The position numbers were made by a program, and so were the translations under genes. The notes below the pieces were generated by a model that saw only the letters and a program-made list of their open reading frames with translations, was not told the DNA's origin and ran no database searches. 8,531 bases of DNA from NCBI GenBank assembly GCA_945863825.1, contig CAMBBY010000027.1, forward strand, positions 1 to 8,531, written 5' to 3'. This document shows positions 1-5,997 of the stretch, in pieces. How positions within the stretch are numbered: the stretch's first letter is position 1; each line of letters opens with the position of its first letter. Source of the DNA: an uncultured Prevotella sp. Its GTDB lineage: Bacteria > Bacteroidota > Bacteroidia > Bacteroidales > Bacteroidaceae.

Positions 1-44
1 CACAAGGAGTATCGTCGGCAGCGTCAGATGTGTATAAGAGACAG
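1..44 (+). other. Illumina Nextera adapter contamination (P5 tail, i5 index, transposase mosaic end)
   Basis: Positions 12-44 match exactly the 33-base Nextera Read 1 adapter as I remember it; its last 19 bases (26-44, AGATGTGTATAAGAGACAG) are the Tn5 mosaic end. Positions 4-11 (AAGGAGTA) match the i5 index I know as S507/N507, and positions 1-3 (CAC) match the end of the P5 oligo that precedes the index. The order P5 tail, index, adapter, insert is that of a sequencing library molecule, not of a natural transposon. Everything read from this stretch is artefactual, including the C-terminal LSLIHI on the minus strand and MYKRQ on the plus strand. True genomic sequence begins at 45. Confidence 0.97.
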
Positions 45-752
45 GGTCTGGAAAGCGATGAGGTTCTTGCCCTTCTTCAGGTATGGAGTGATGTCGAATT
101 CGGCTGCTATCTTACTGTCTTCTGCATAACCGGCAAACTTACCGTTTACGTAGAGATAGATGTTGGAAGTAACGCTACCGAAGTGGGCTACTACCTGCTT
201 GCCGTCCCAGTTGGCAGGGATGTCGATAATACGTCGGTAAGAACCTACGTGGTTGTCCTTGGTAGGAACTGCAGGAGGTTGCTGGTCGAAATGTCCGCGC
301 CATCCGAAGCCTATGTTCACATATTCCGGATCACCGAATCCGTTCATCTCCCAGATGCCAGGAACATTCATGGTCTTCCAGTTGGAATCATCAATATCTT
401 CCTTGTAGAAGTCGGTAGGGCGCTGGTCGGCATTCTCTACCCAGTTGAATTTCCATGTTCCTTCCAATGACAGATAATTCTTGCTCATGGCCTTGTTGAC
501 TTGCGCGAGATCTCTGCTCACCAGTTTGCCTCCCTCTTCATAGACCATATCCTCTGGGGAATAGGTGAAGAAGTTGGTGTGTAATGGAAAGCGATTGATG
601 GCATTCACCTGCAGGTCGTGCCATTCGGTATAGCTTGGTTGTTGGACTGTCGCCGCATTCAACGGCTTAATGGCAGCCTTCGGTTTCTTCATACCAAAGG
701 TTGCCATTGCCAAACTTGCCATACCTAATGTAATGAAAAGTCTTTGTCTCAT
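45..752 (-). CDS. Secreted GH2 beta-galactosidase, N-terminal fragment (cut by contig end)
   Basis: Only the first 236 codons are present; LacZ-type family 2 enzymes usually exceed 1000 residues, so the catalytic barrel is missing. Residues 1-20 are a basic start plus a hydrophobic stretch (LFITLGMASLAMATFG), consistent with export to the periplasm. The jelly-roll sugar-binding domain typical of GH2 begins near residue 93. Visible hallmarks are LEGTWKF (96-102), VPGIWEMNGFGDPEYVN (130-146), a PPAVPTKDNHVGSYRR stretch (159-174) and a VNGKFAGYAEDSK stretch (202-214) followed by AEFDIT. The same order occurs in LacZ. Family enzymes hydrolyse terminal beta-galactosides with retention, but substrate cannot be judged without the active site. 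It starts 34 bases after the last stop of a broken upstream gene and probably shares that gene's promoter. The six residues past 236 in a naive translation are adapter-derived. Confidence 0.9.
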
Positions 753-786
753 AATTATAGGTCGGTTTTATTATTAGAAATGTTGT

Positions 787-971
787 TTATTTCGTAGTCA
801 GATACTTGTCGTATTCGCAAGCAACGAGGAGCATAGCGCCCACTCGCGCAGCTGCTTGCGCTGCTTGCCAGTATTGTCTTTCCATACACCTCCATTCATC
901 AGAGCCTGCGCTCTTGTTGATAATAGACAGGAGAGATTCATCATCAACAGTAATGTCAATAATTTATTCAT
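787..971 (-). pseudogene. Remnant of a secreted glycosidase gene, frameshifted or deletion-fused
   Basis: Reading from the ATG at 971 gives a clear signal peptide (MNKLLTLLLMMNLSCLLSTRAQA) and then LMNGGVWKDNTGK. That is how some secreted family 43 glycosidases begin, usually followed by INAHGGG, which is absent here. In this frame the tail turns non-descript and stops at 798-800 (58 codons). A second frame downstream reads VGAMLLVACEYDKYLTTK and stops at 787-789. This resembles a glycosidase C-terminus (GH105/GH88-like proteins end in a VGAFLLAGxE type helix). The switch lies at or near an exact 9-base tandem duplication (851-859 and 860-868). The simplest reading is that most of a gene, or of two genes, was lost. 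A promoter-like box sits about 50 bases upstream and an intact GH2 gene follows, so this was probably the first gene of the operon. Family assignment is tentative. Alternatives are a real 57-residue secreted peptide or a misassembly. Confidence 0.45.
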
Positions 972-1022
972 CAGTTGTATTTTATTAAGTTAGTGTTTCG
1001 TCTGATTGTTAATATCTGGTTG

Positions 1023-1030
1023 CAAAGATA
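1023..1030 (-). promoter_or_regulatory. Bacteroidota-type -7 promoter box (TATCTTTG) for the glycosidase operon
   Basis: The minus strand reads TATCTTTGCA, a perfect match to the Bacteroidota primary-sigma -7 consensus TAnnTTTG. It lies 51 bases before the ATG at 971, a normal leader length. No TTTG -33 element is present at the usual 19-21 base spacing; the upstream DNA is only AT-rich. The call therefore rests on the -7 box and its position. Confidence 0.5.
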
Positions 1031-1116
1031 TAAAAAATCCTATATAAAATAGGTATAGAAATCATTAAAAAGGGTTCATTAATCGTTAAAAACACAATTA
1101 TTTGTCAGTTTTTGTA

Positions 1117-1992
1117 CTATTTTCGCCTAAAATGAATTCTCATGGTTCTCTTGTCAAAAGTGATTTCCGGGGTGTCTAAGAAGTGGGAGAGTGCACCCTT
1201 GTCTGCCAATTCCTGGGGAGTTCCTACGGATAAGACGGAATTGCCTGCTTCTATCTTGTCATGATGATCTTCTTCGTTGTGATTTTCAGTTTCCTCCTGA
1301 TTGGCTGAAAGTTTCTCCATGAGCCAAATCTTGTCTGCCAGTTGCAGGGCGATTTCTACATCATGAATAGAAATGAGGATAGACTTCTGGAGTTGATGGG
1401 CCAGTCGCTTGAGCATGAGGAGGGTTTCCACCTTGCTTGGAAAATCAAGAAAGGCGGTTGGTTCGTCCAGCAGGATAATGGGGGTCTGCTGGGCTAAGGC
1501 TTTGGCTATCATTACTTTCTGGCGTTCTCCATCGCTTAAAGTATTGAATATGCGACCTCTGAGGTGTTGGATTCCTACTTCATGAATGGCTTCGTTCACT
1601 ATCTTCTGGTCTTCCTGAGAGAGTGATCCCCAGAAATTAGAATAAGGAGAGCGCCCCAAGCCGATGATTTCTTCTACCTTCAGATGGATGTCGTCCATTT
1701 GGGCGGTTAGAACTACGCTGATGGATTTTGCCAGTTGTTTTTGGGAAAACATGCTGACGGATAGGAGATGATCAGATTCTGAAGTTTTCGATAAGAGAAT
1801 GTCTCCTTCCAAAGGTGGTTGGAAGGCTGAGAGTGTACGTAGCAAGGTTGATTTCCCGGTACCATTCGCACCTATCAGACAGGTGAGTTCGCCACTTTGC
1901 AGAGAGGCGTTGATTTTTTGGGCTACTATTCGATTCAGACCGTTCGAATGATAGCCGATAGTTGTATTTTTTAGAATGATAGTTTTCTTCAT
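1117..1992 (-). CDS. ABC transporter ATP-binding protein, FecE/BtuD (iron-siderophore/cobalamin importer) type
   Basis: A 291-residue nucleotide-binding subunit. Walker A is GANGTGKST (41-49), the ABC signature is LSDGE (152-156), Walker B is IILLDEP (172-178), and the switch histidine is H210 in SIHD. The segment VVLTAQ...VEEIIGLGRSPYSNFWGSLSQED (93-128) carries the (V)xxLGRxPY pattern typical of FecE/BtuD/HmuV ATPases of TonB-dependent metal-chelate importers, so an iron-chelate or vitamin B12 substrate is inferred. It would act on the inner face of the membrane with a BtuC-like permease dimer. No permease or binding-protein gene lies within 1.1 kb downstream or upstream, so partners must be elsewhere. 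Residues 231-248, just before the usual VGTPQEL segment, form an unusual insert rich in Glu, Asn, Asp and His. It is transcribed divergently from the helicase, with its own -7 box. Confidence 0.9.
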   Translation of the reverse strand: MKKTIILKNTTIGYHSNGLNRIVAQKINASLQSGELTCLIGANGTGKSTLLRTLSAFQPPLEGDILLSKTSESDHLLSVSMFSQKQLAKSISVVLTAQMDDIHLKVEEIIGLGRSPYSNFWGSLSQEDQKIVNEAIHEVGIQHLRGRIFNTLSDGERQKVMIAKALAQQTPIILLDEPTAFLDFPSKVETLLMLKRLAHQLQKSILISIHDVEIALQLADKIWLMEKLSANQEETENHNEEDHHDKIEAGNSVLSVGTPQELADKGALSHFLDTPEITFDKRTMRIHFRRK

Positions 1993-2045
1993 CTCGCTTC
2001 TTTGACTTTATGAAATAACCTTCTCGTTTTTTGTGCTCTCAAGTG

Positions 2046-2053
2046 CAAAATTA
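2046..2053 (-). promoter_or_regulatory. Bacteroidota-type -7 promoter box (TAATTTTG) for the ABC ATPase gene
   Basis: The minus strand reads TAATTTTGCA, matching TAnnTTTG, 53 bases before the ATG at 1992. No clear TTTG -33 box is seen at 19-21 bases further upstream. The region is AT-rich, so a chance match is possible. Confidence 0.4.
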
Positions 2054-2274
2054 CGACTTTTGATTTGATAATAGCCACACTCGGGATAAAAATAACCAAC
2101 TTTAACGCATTCGTTTCGATTGATGCTAAGCCATTTTATCTCATGGACATCTATTGCTTATTTTATAAAGTTTAAAAGTTTATTTCATAAAAATCCGAAT
2201 CTTTCAAATAATAATTCCCCCAAAAATGCGTTTTATCTCTATATATAACTTATTTGAAAAGTAAAGAATCAAAA

Positions 2275-4365
2275 ATGGAACAAACTTCTCCTATACAGGC
2301 TTTATTGCAGCAACGCACTCTTCTTCAGTTGGAGTATTATACTGAAAAGGAGGCTTTTCGCAAACTGACGGAACAAATCGGCATGCGACGCAAGGTGAAA
2401 CGTGGTGACGCTTGGTTTCCACTACGTATAGGCAAAAGCTTCTATAATTCGCTCAATCAAAAATCCATAGAGGTGTTCCGTACCTCCGATGAAGAGATCG
2501 ACCACAATTTTGAGTTCGGACGACCTGTCATGTTCTTTAAAAGCGAAGAACGAAGCGTGAAGAGTGAAGAATTCAATAGCTCTTCAGATGATGTTTCTAA
2601 CAAAAACAAAGGGAATTTAAGTGAAGGACAAGAGAATTCTTCACTCTTCACTCATCACTCTTCACTTAAATATTTCTCCTTTACCGGTACGGTCAGCTAT
2701 GTGGATGGTGACAGAATGGTGATTAATGTGCCTGATTCTGTTTCCTTGTTCGACTTGCAGACAGAAGAACCTATCGGCGTGCAGTTGTCCTTCGATGAAA
2801 CGAGTTACAAACTGATGTTTGAAGCGCTCGACCGTACGATGAAGGCAAAGAATAACCGTCTGGCTTATCTGCGAGACCTTTTCTATTCTCATCAGAAAGC
2901 AGGCAGATTTTCCTTTGAGCCCATGAAGTTCCCTTGGCTTAATCCTACCCAGGAAAGAGCCGTGAACGAGGTGCTTTGGGCAAAGGATGTGGCCATCGTG
3001 CATGGTCCTCCGGGAACGGGAAAGACGACGACTCTGGTAGAAGCCATCAACGAAACCCTGATGAGGGAGAGCCAGGTATTAGTGTGTGCACAGAGCAATA
3101 TGGCGGTGGATTGGATTTCAGAGAAACTCGTGGATAGAGGCATCAACGTGCTTCGTATCGGCAATCCGACAAGGGTCAACGACAAGATGCTCGGTTTTAC
3201 CTATGAGCGACGTTTTGAAAGCCATCCTGAGTATCCGCAACTCTGGGCGATACGCAAGGCTATCCGCGAATTGCGCTCCAACCGCAAGAAAGGAAGCGAG
3301 AGCTTTCATCAGAAAATGGACCGACTGAGAAGCCGTGCTGCCGAGATAGAAATCCGTATTAATGCAGAACTCTTTGGCGAGGCTCGTGTCATCGCCTGTA
3401 CGCTTGTGGGTTCCGCTCATCGTCTGCTGGAAGGTATGAAGTTTGGTACCCTCTTTATCGACGAGGCTGCACAGGCGCTGGAGGCAGCCTGTTGGGTTCC
3501 GATGAGAAGAGCCAGCCGGGTGATTCTGGCGGGCGACCATTGTCAGTTGCCGCCTACCGTAAAGAGTATTGCGGCATTAAGAGCCGGACTGGGCAAAACC
3601 CTGATGGAGCGTATTGCAGAAAACAAGCCTGAGGTAGTGACTCTCTTGAAGATACAGTACCGCATGAACGAGGAAATCATGCGATTCTCCAGCGACTGGT
3701 TTTATGGAGGTCAGGTGGAGAGTGCGCCGCAAATCAAATATCGCAGCATTCTCGATTACGACCATCCGATAACGTGGATTGACACAGGGGAATTAAGTGA
3801 AGAACGAAGAGTGAAGAGTGAAGAATTCAACAGCTCTTCTGATGATGTTTCGGAGGGAAGTGAAGAACAAGAGAATTCTTCACTCTTCACTCATCACTCT
3901 TCACTTTACAAGGAGCAATTCGTGGGCGAAAGTTACGGCCGCATCAACAAGGCGGAAGCTGAACTTACCCTGCTCACCCTGGCGGAATACTTCACCAAGA
4001 TAGGCAAGCAGCGGGTGTTGGGCGATAGCATCGACGTGGGCATCATTTCGCCTTATCGTGCCCAGGTGCAGTATCTGAAGAAGCTCATCAAGAAGTATGA
4101 GTTCTTCAAGCCTTACCGCCGCCTCATCAGCGTAAACACGGTGGATGGTTTCCAGGGTCAGGAAAGAGACGTGATTCTCATCTCCCTGGTTCGTTCCAAT
4201 GATGAAGGACAGATAGGATTCCTGAAAGACCTCCGCCGCATGAACGTGGCGATGACGAGAGCCCGCATGAAGCTCATCATCCTCGGCAATAAAGACACGA
4301 TGACGAAGCATCCTTTCTACAAGAAACTGTGGGAGTATGTGGAGGGACTCAATAATGATGAATAA
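2275..4365 (+). CDS. Superfamily 1B helicase, Upf1/IGHMBP2-like, carrying two palindromic-repeat insertions
   Basis: A 696-residue ATP-dependent nucleic-acid helicase with all core motifs: Walker A GPPGTGKT (244-251), DEAA Walker B (396-399), motif III GDHCQLPP (420-427), motif IV QYRM (461-464), motif V VDGFQGQERD (623-632) and motif VI NVAMTRAR (657-664). This set and the N-terminal beta-rich region match the DNA2/NAM7/IGHMBP2 group, thought to unwind DNA or RNA in the cytoplasm; the exact substrate is unknown. Two low-complexity Ser/Glu-rich inserts (residues 89-132 and 507-545) come from a repeated palindromic DNA element. Without them about 613 residues remain. The first sits between strands of the N-terminal domain (after PVMFFK), the second between motifs IV and V. 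No motif is lost, so the protein is probably functional. I chose ATG 2275 over an in-frame TTG at 2254, because the seven-residue extension looks non-conserved and the AT-rich stretch there looks like promoter or leader. Confidence 0.92.
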   Translation: MEQTSPIQALLQQRTLLQLEYYTEKEAFRKLTEQIGMRRKVKRGDAWFPLRIGKSFYNSLNQKSIEVFRTSDEEIDHNFEFGRPVMFFKSEERSVKSEEFNSSSDDVSNKNKGNLSEGQENSSLFTHHSSLKYFSFTGTVSYVDGDRMVINVPDSVSLFDLQTEEPIGVQLSFDETSYKLMFEALDRTMKAKNNRLAYLRDLFYSHQKAGRFSFEPMKFPWLNPTQERAVNEVLWAKDVAIVHGPPGTGKTTTLVEAINETLMRESQVLVCAQSNMAVDWISEKLVDRGINVLRIGNPTRVNDKMLGFTYERRFESHPEYPQLWAIRKAIRELRSNRKKGSESFHQKMDRLRSRAAEIEIRINAELFGEARVIACTLVGSAHRLLEGMKFGTLFIDEAAQALEAACWVPMRRASRVILAGDHCQLPPTVKSIAALRAGLGKTLMERIAENKPEVVTLLKIQYRMNEEIMRFSSDWFYGGQVESAPQIKYRSILDYDHPITWIDTGELSEERRVKSEEFNSSSDDVSEGSEEQENSSLFTHHSSLYKEQFVGESYGRINKAEAELTLLTLAEYFTKIGKQRVLGDSIDVGIISPYRAQVQYLKKLIKKYEFFKPYRRLISVNTVDGFQGQERDVILISLVRSNDEGQIGFLKDLRRMNVAMTRARMKLIILGNKDTMTKHPFYKKLWEYVEGLNNDE
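2539..2669 (+). repeat. Palindromic element copy A, inserted in frame in the helicase gene
   Basis: Inverted 36-base arms lie at 2539-2574 and 2634-2669, each ending inward at GAATTC, around a 59-base spacer. Each arm is four heptamers of GTGAAGA type plus ATTC. The right arm read in reverse is GTGAAGA-GTGATGA-GTGAAGA-GTGAAGA-ATTC; the left arm has GCGAAGA-ACGAAGA-GCGTG-type variants. The element is translated as residues 89-132 with no stop. A second copy lies at 3793-3908 in the same gene, orientation and frame. It has no coding capacity for a transposase, so if mobile it would be a MITE-like passenger. Exact ends and any target duplication are uncertain; the right end is TTAA. Confidence 0.88.
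3793..3908 (+). repeat. Palindromic element copy B, inserted in frame in the helicase gene
   Basis: Arms at 3793-3828 and 3873-3908 are inverted repeats matching at 32 of 36 positions by my alignment, around a 44-base spacer. It is the second copy of the element at 2539-2669. The right arm and the block after the left arm are almost identical between copies. The spacer is 15 bases (five codons) shorter than in copy A. It is translated as residues 507-545 of the helicase, between motifs IV and V. The arms could form a long hairpin in the mRNA or in single-stranded DNA. Confidence 0.88.
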
Positions 4366-4374
4366 GATGGGAAA

Positions 4375-4395
4375 GCGGTTGTCATGAACAACTGC
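4375..4395 (+). terminator. Weak hairpin after the helicase gene
   Basis: GCGGTTGT (4375-4382) pairs with ACAACTGC (4388-4395) over eight pairs including one G-U, with a five-base loop CATGA, starting 10 bases after the helicase stop. No T-tract follows, so an intrinsic terminator is not established. It may be only a transcript-end or processing structure. Confidence 0.3.
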
Positions 4396-4400
4396 TACAC

Positions 4401-4535
4401 TACGAGGAAAAGTTCGTGTAAAAAATGCAAGTATACGAGGAAAGTTCGTGTAAAAAAGCGTATGCATGCGATGAAAGTTCGTGTAAAAAAGTGTTGTAAA
4501 CATTTGGAAGATCGTGTAAAAAAGTGTATCTTTGC
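4401..4535 (+). repeat. Four-unit ~33-bp tandem repeat upstream of the DUF4143 gene
   Basis: The core GTTCGTGTAAAAAA occurs at 4412-4425, 4444-4457 and 4477-4490, and as GATCGTGTAAAAAA at 4510-4523. Core-to-core distances are 32, 33 and 33 bases. Units 1-3 also share the preceding GA(G/T)GAAA. The spacing is close to three helical turns, so a repeating DNA-binding protein would sit on one face of the DNA. The last unit is embedded in the promoter. This looks like an operator array or decayed duplicated promoters. Confidence 0.85.
4503..4534 (+). promoter_or_regulatory. Bacteroidota promoter (-33 TTTG, -7 TATCTTTG) of the DUF4143 ATPase
   Basis: TTTG at 4503-4506 and TATCTTTG at 4527-4534 are separated by 20 bases, fitting the Bacteroidota consensus TTTG-N19-21-TAnnTTTG. 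Transcription would start near 4541, giving a leader of roughly 55 bases before the ATG at 4597. The fourth repeat core (4510-4523) occupies the spacer between the two boxes, so a protein bound there should compete with RNA polymerase. That is an inference. Confidence 0.75.
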
Positions 4536-4596
4536 AACCGACAGAGCTGTTTAAACATCATAACAGCAAGTTATTAACATCATTAACAACTTCAAA

Positions 4597-5901
4597 ATGT
4601 ATGTAAGGATGAAAAGAACGATCATAGAACAATTAAAAGCATGGAAAGAGAGCCTTTACAGAAAGCCCTTAATCTTATCAGGAGCAAGACAAGTAGGCAA
4701 GACTTATATCCTCCAGGAGTTTGGGAAACAGGAATATGACCACGTTGCCTACATCAACTGTGATGGAAACTCTGAGATTGCCAACATATTTGCAGAAGAT
4801 TATGATATGAAGCGAGTCCTAATGGTTATCGGAGCCATTAGCAAACAGCCTATAATCCCTGGCAAAACGCTTATCATTCTGGATGAAATACAAGAACTTC
4901 ACAAGGGACTTTCCTCGCTGAAGTATTTCTGTGAAAATGCACCAGAATACCATGTGGCTGTAGCAGGTTCACTTTTAGGCGTTGCCATGCACCAAGGAGA
5001 ATCCGCTCCAGTGGGAAAGGTTGATATCATTCGACTCTACCCTATGTCTTTCGAAGAGTTTCTTATGGCAAAAGACGAAGAACAGTTGCTGAACATATTG
5101 AAAAGTAAAGACTGGAAGACCATCACATTACTTCATGATAAACTCATCAAGATATTAAGAGAATATTATTTTGTAGGGGGAATGCCTGAGGCTGTGAAAA
5201 CTTATCTTGCAACTAACGATGCAAATCTTGTCAGACAGGTTCAGAACAACATTCTCACCATTTATCGTAGTGACATGTCGAAGCATGTCAGCCCAAATGA
5301 AGCCACTCGCATCAGCATGGTTTGGCAATCCATCCCTTCTCAGCTTGCTAAGGAAAACAAGAAGTTCATCTATGGAGCGGTGAGAAGCGGAGCACGAGCC
5401 AAGGATTTTGAGATGGCAATACAATGGCTGGTGGATGCAGGTCTCACCTATCGCATTTCCCGAGTAAGAGAAGTTGGAATGCCTTTGAAGTTTTACGAAG
5501 ACCTCAATGCCTTCAAGCTGTTTCTCCTGGATGTCGGCCTCCTGGGTGCGCTAAGCGAGATGGAACCTGCCCAAATGCTCATCTCCAACAAAGCCATGAC
5601 GGAGAGCAAGGGGGCGTTCACGGAAAACTACGTCCTTACCCAGCTATTATGTCAACAGGACATTTACACCTATTATTATAGTAGGGAAGACGCTCGCTTG
5701 GAGATAGACTTCCTTGCCCAGCACCAAGGGGTGATAACTCCGATAGAGGTAAAAGCGGAAGAGAACCTGCGTTCCAAGTCACTTCGCGCCTTCTTTGACG
5801 CCCATCCCGACTTGCGAGCCATCCGCTTCTCCATGTCGCCATACAAGGAGCAAGAGTGGATGAAGAATGTTCCATTGTACGGGGTAGAGGAGAGTTTCTA
5901 G
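4597..5901 (+). CDS. AAA_14/DUF4143 family ATPase with PD-(D/E)xK-like C-terminal domain
   Basis: A 434-residue protein of the widespread AAA_14-DUF4143 family, whose cellular role is unknown. The N-terminal ATPase has Walker A GARQVGKT (29-36), Walker B TLIILDEIQ (91-99) and sensor AGS (123-125), followed by the family's YPMSFEEFL (148-156) and YYFVGGMPEAV (190-200). The C-terminal DUF4143 part carries the conserved GAFTEN (339-344) and then EID (369-371) and EVK (384-386). This spacing resembles a PD-(D/E)xK nuclease-like fold, though nuclease activity is not proven for the family. Length is normal and I see no break. M5 (4609) is an alternative start, since many relatives begin near KRTIxxQLxxW. 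It is apparently a single-gene unit with its own promoter preceded by tandem repeats, which suggests self-regulation or stress control. Such genes are often multi-copy in Bacteroidota genomes. Confidence 0.92.
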   Translation: MYVRMKRTIIEQLKAWKESLYRKPLILSGARQVGKTYILQEFGKQEYDHVAYINCDGNSEIANIFAEDYDMKRVLMVIGAISKQPIIPGKTLIILDEIQELHKGLSSLKYFCENAPEYHVAVAGSLLGVAMHQGESAPVGKVDIIRLYPMSFEEFLMAKDEEQLLNILKSKDWKTITLLHDKLIKILREYYFVGGMPEAVKTYLATNDANLVRQVQNNILTIYRSDMSKHVSPNEATRISMVWQSIPSQLAKENKKFIYGAVRSGARAKDFEMAIQWLVDAGLTYRISRVREVGMPLKFYEDLNAFKLFLLDVGLLGALSEMEPAQMLISNKAMTESKGAFTENYVLTQLLCQQDIYTYYYSREDARLEIDFLAQHQGVITPIEVKAEENLRSKSLRAFFDAHPDLRAIRFSMSPYKEQEWMKNVPLYGVEESF

Positions 5902-5997
5902 GAACTCTTCTCACAATACTCCCTGAACTTTGCCTTAGTCATGGCAATACCAATGAGTCTATTAGATAACGCAACAATAACAACAAAATAAAAAAAT

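Noticed and set aside
30..470. Plus-strand open frame beginning MYKRQ
   Set aside because: Its start codon lies in the Nextera mosaic end and the rest is antisense to the GH2 beta-galactosidase.
2123..2248. 41-codon plus-strand open frame in the divergent spacer
   Set aside because: Its composition (Asn, Lys, Phe, Tyr, Ser) just reflects AT-rich DNA, and it has no recognisable domain or start signal.
2254..2274. TTG start extending the helicase by seven residues
   Set aside because: The extension (MKSKESK) is charged, A-rich leader sequence and overlaps an AT-rich promoter-like stretch; the ATG at 2275 is the better start.
2457..2651. Minus-strand open frame encoding SEEF and SSLFT peptides
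   Set aside because: It arises because the palindromic element translates similarly on both strands; the plus-strand helicase is the real gene.
3901..4503. Minus-strand open frame with FYTNF-like repeats
   Set aside because: The repeats are the antisense translation of the promoter tandem repeats, and the rest is antisense to the helicase.
4401..4535. Possible CRISPR array
   Set aside because: Only four short (14-base) cores, the intervening sequences are related to each other, the last unit is a promoter, and there are no cas genes.
5898..5942. Minus-strand reading ending in MTKAKFREYCEKSS with a coding-like upstream stretch
   Set aside because: Only 14 codons from the single ATG, no start further upstream before a stop, and it lies in a short spacer. 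At most it is a trace of a lost gene.
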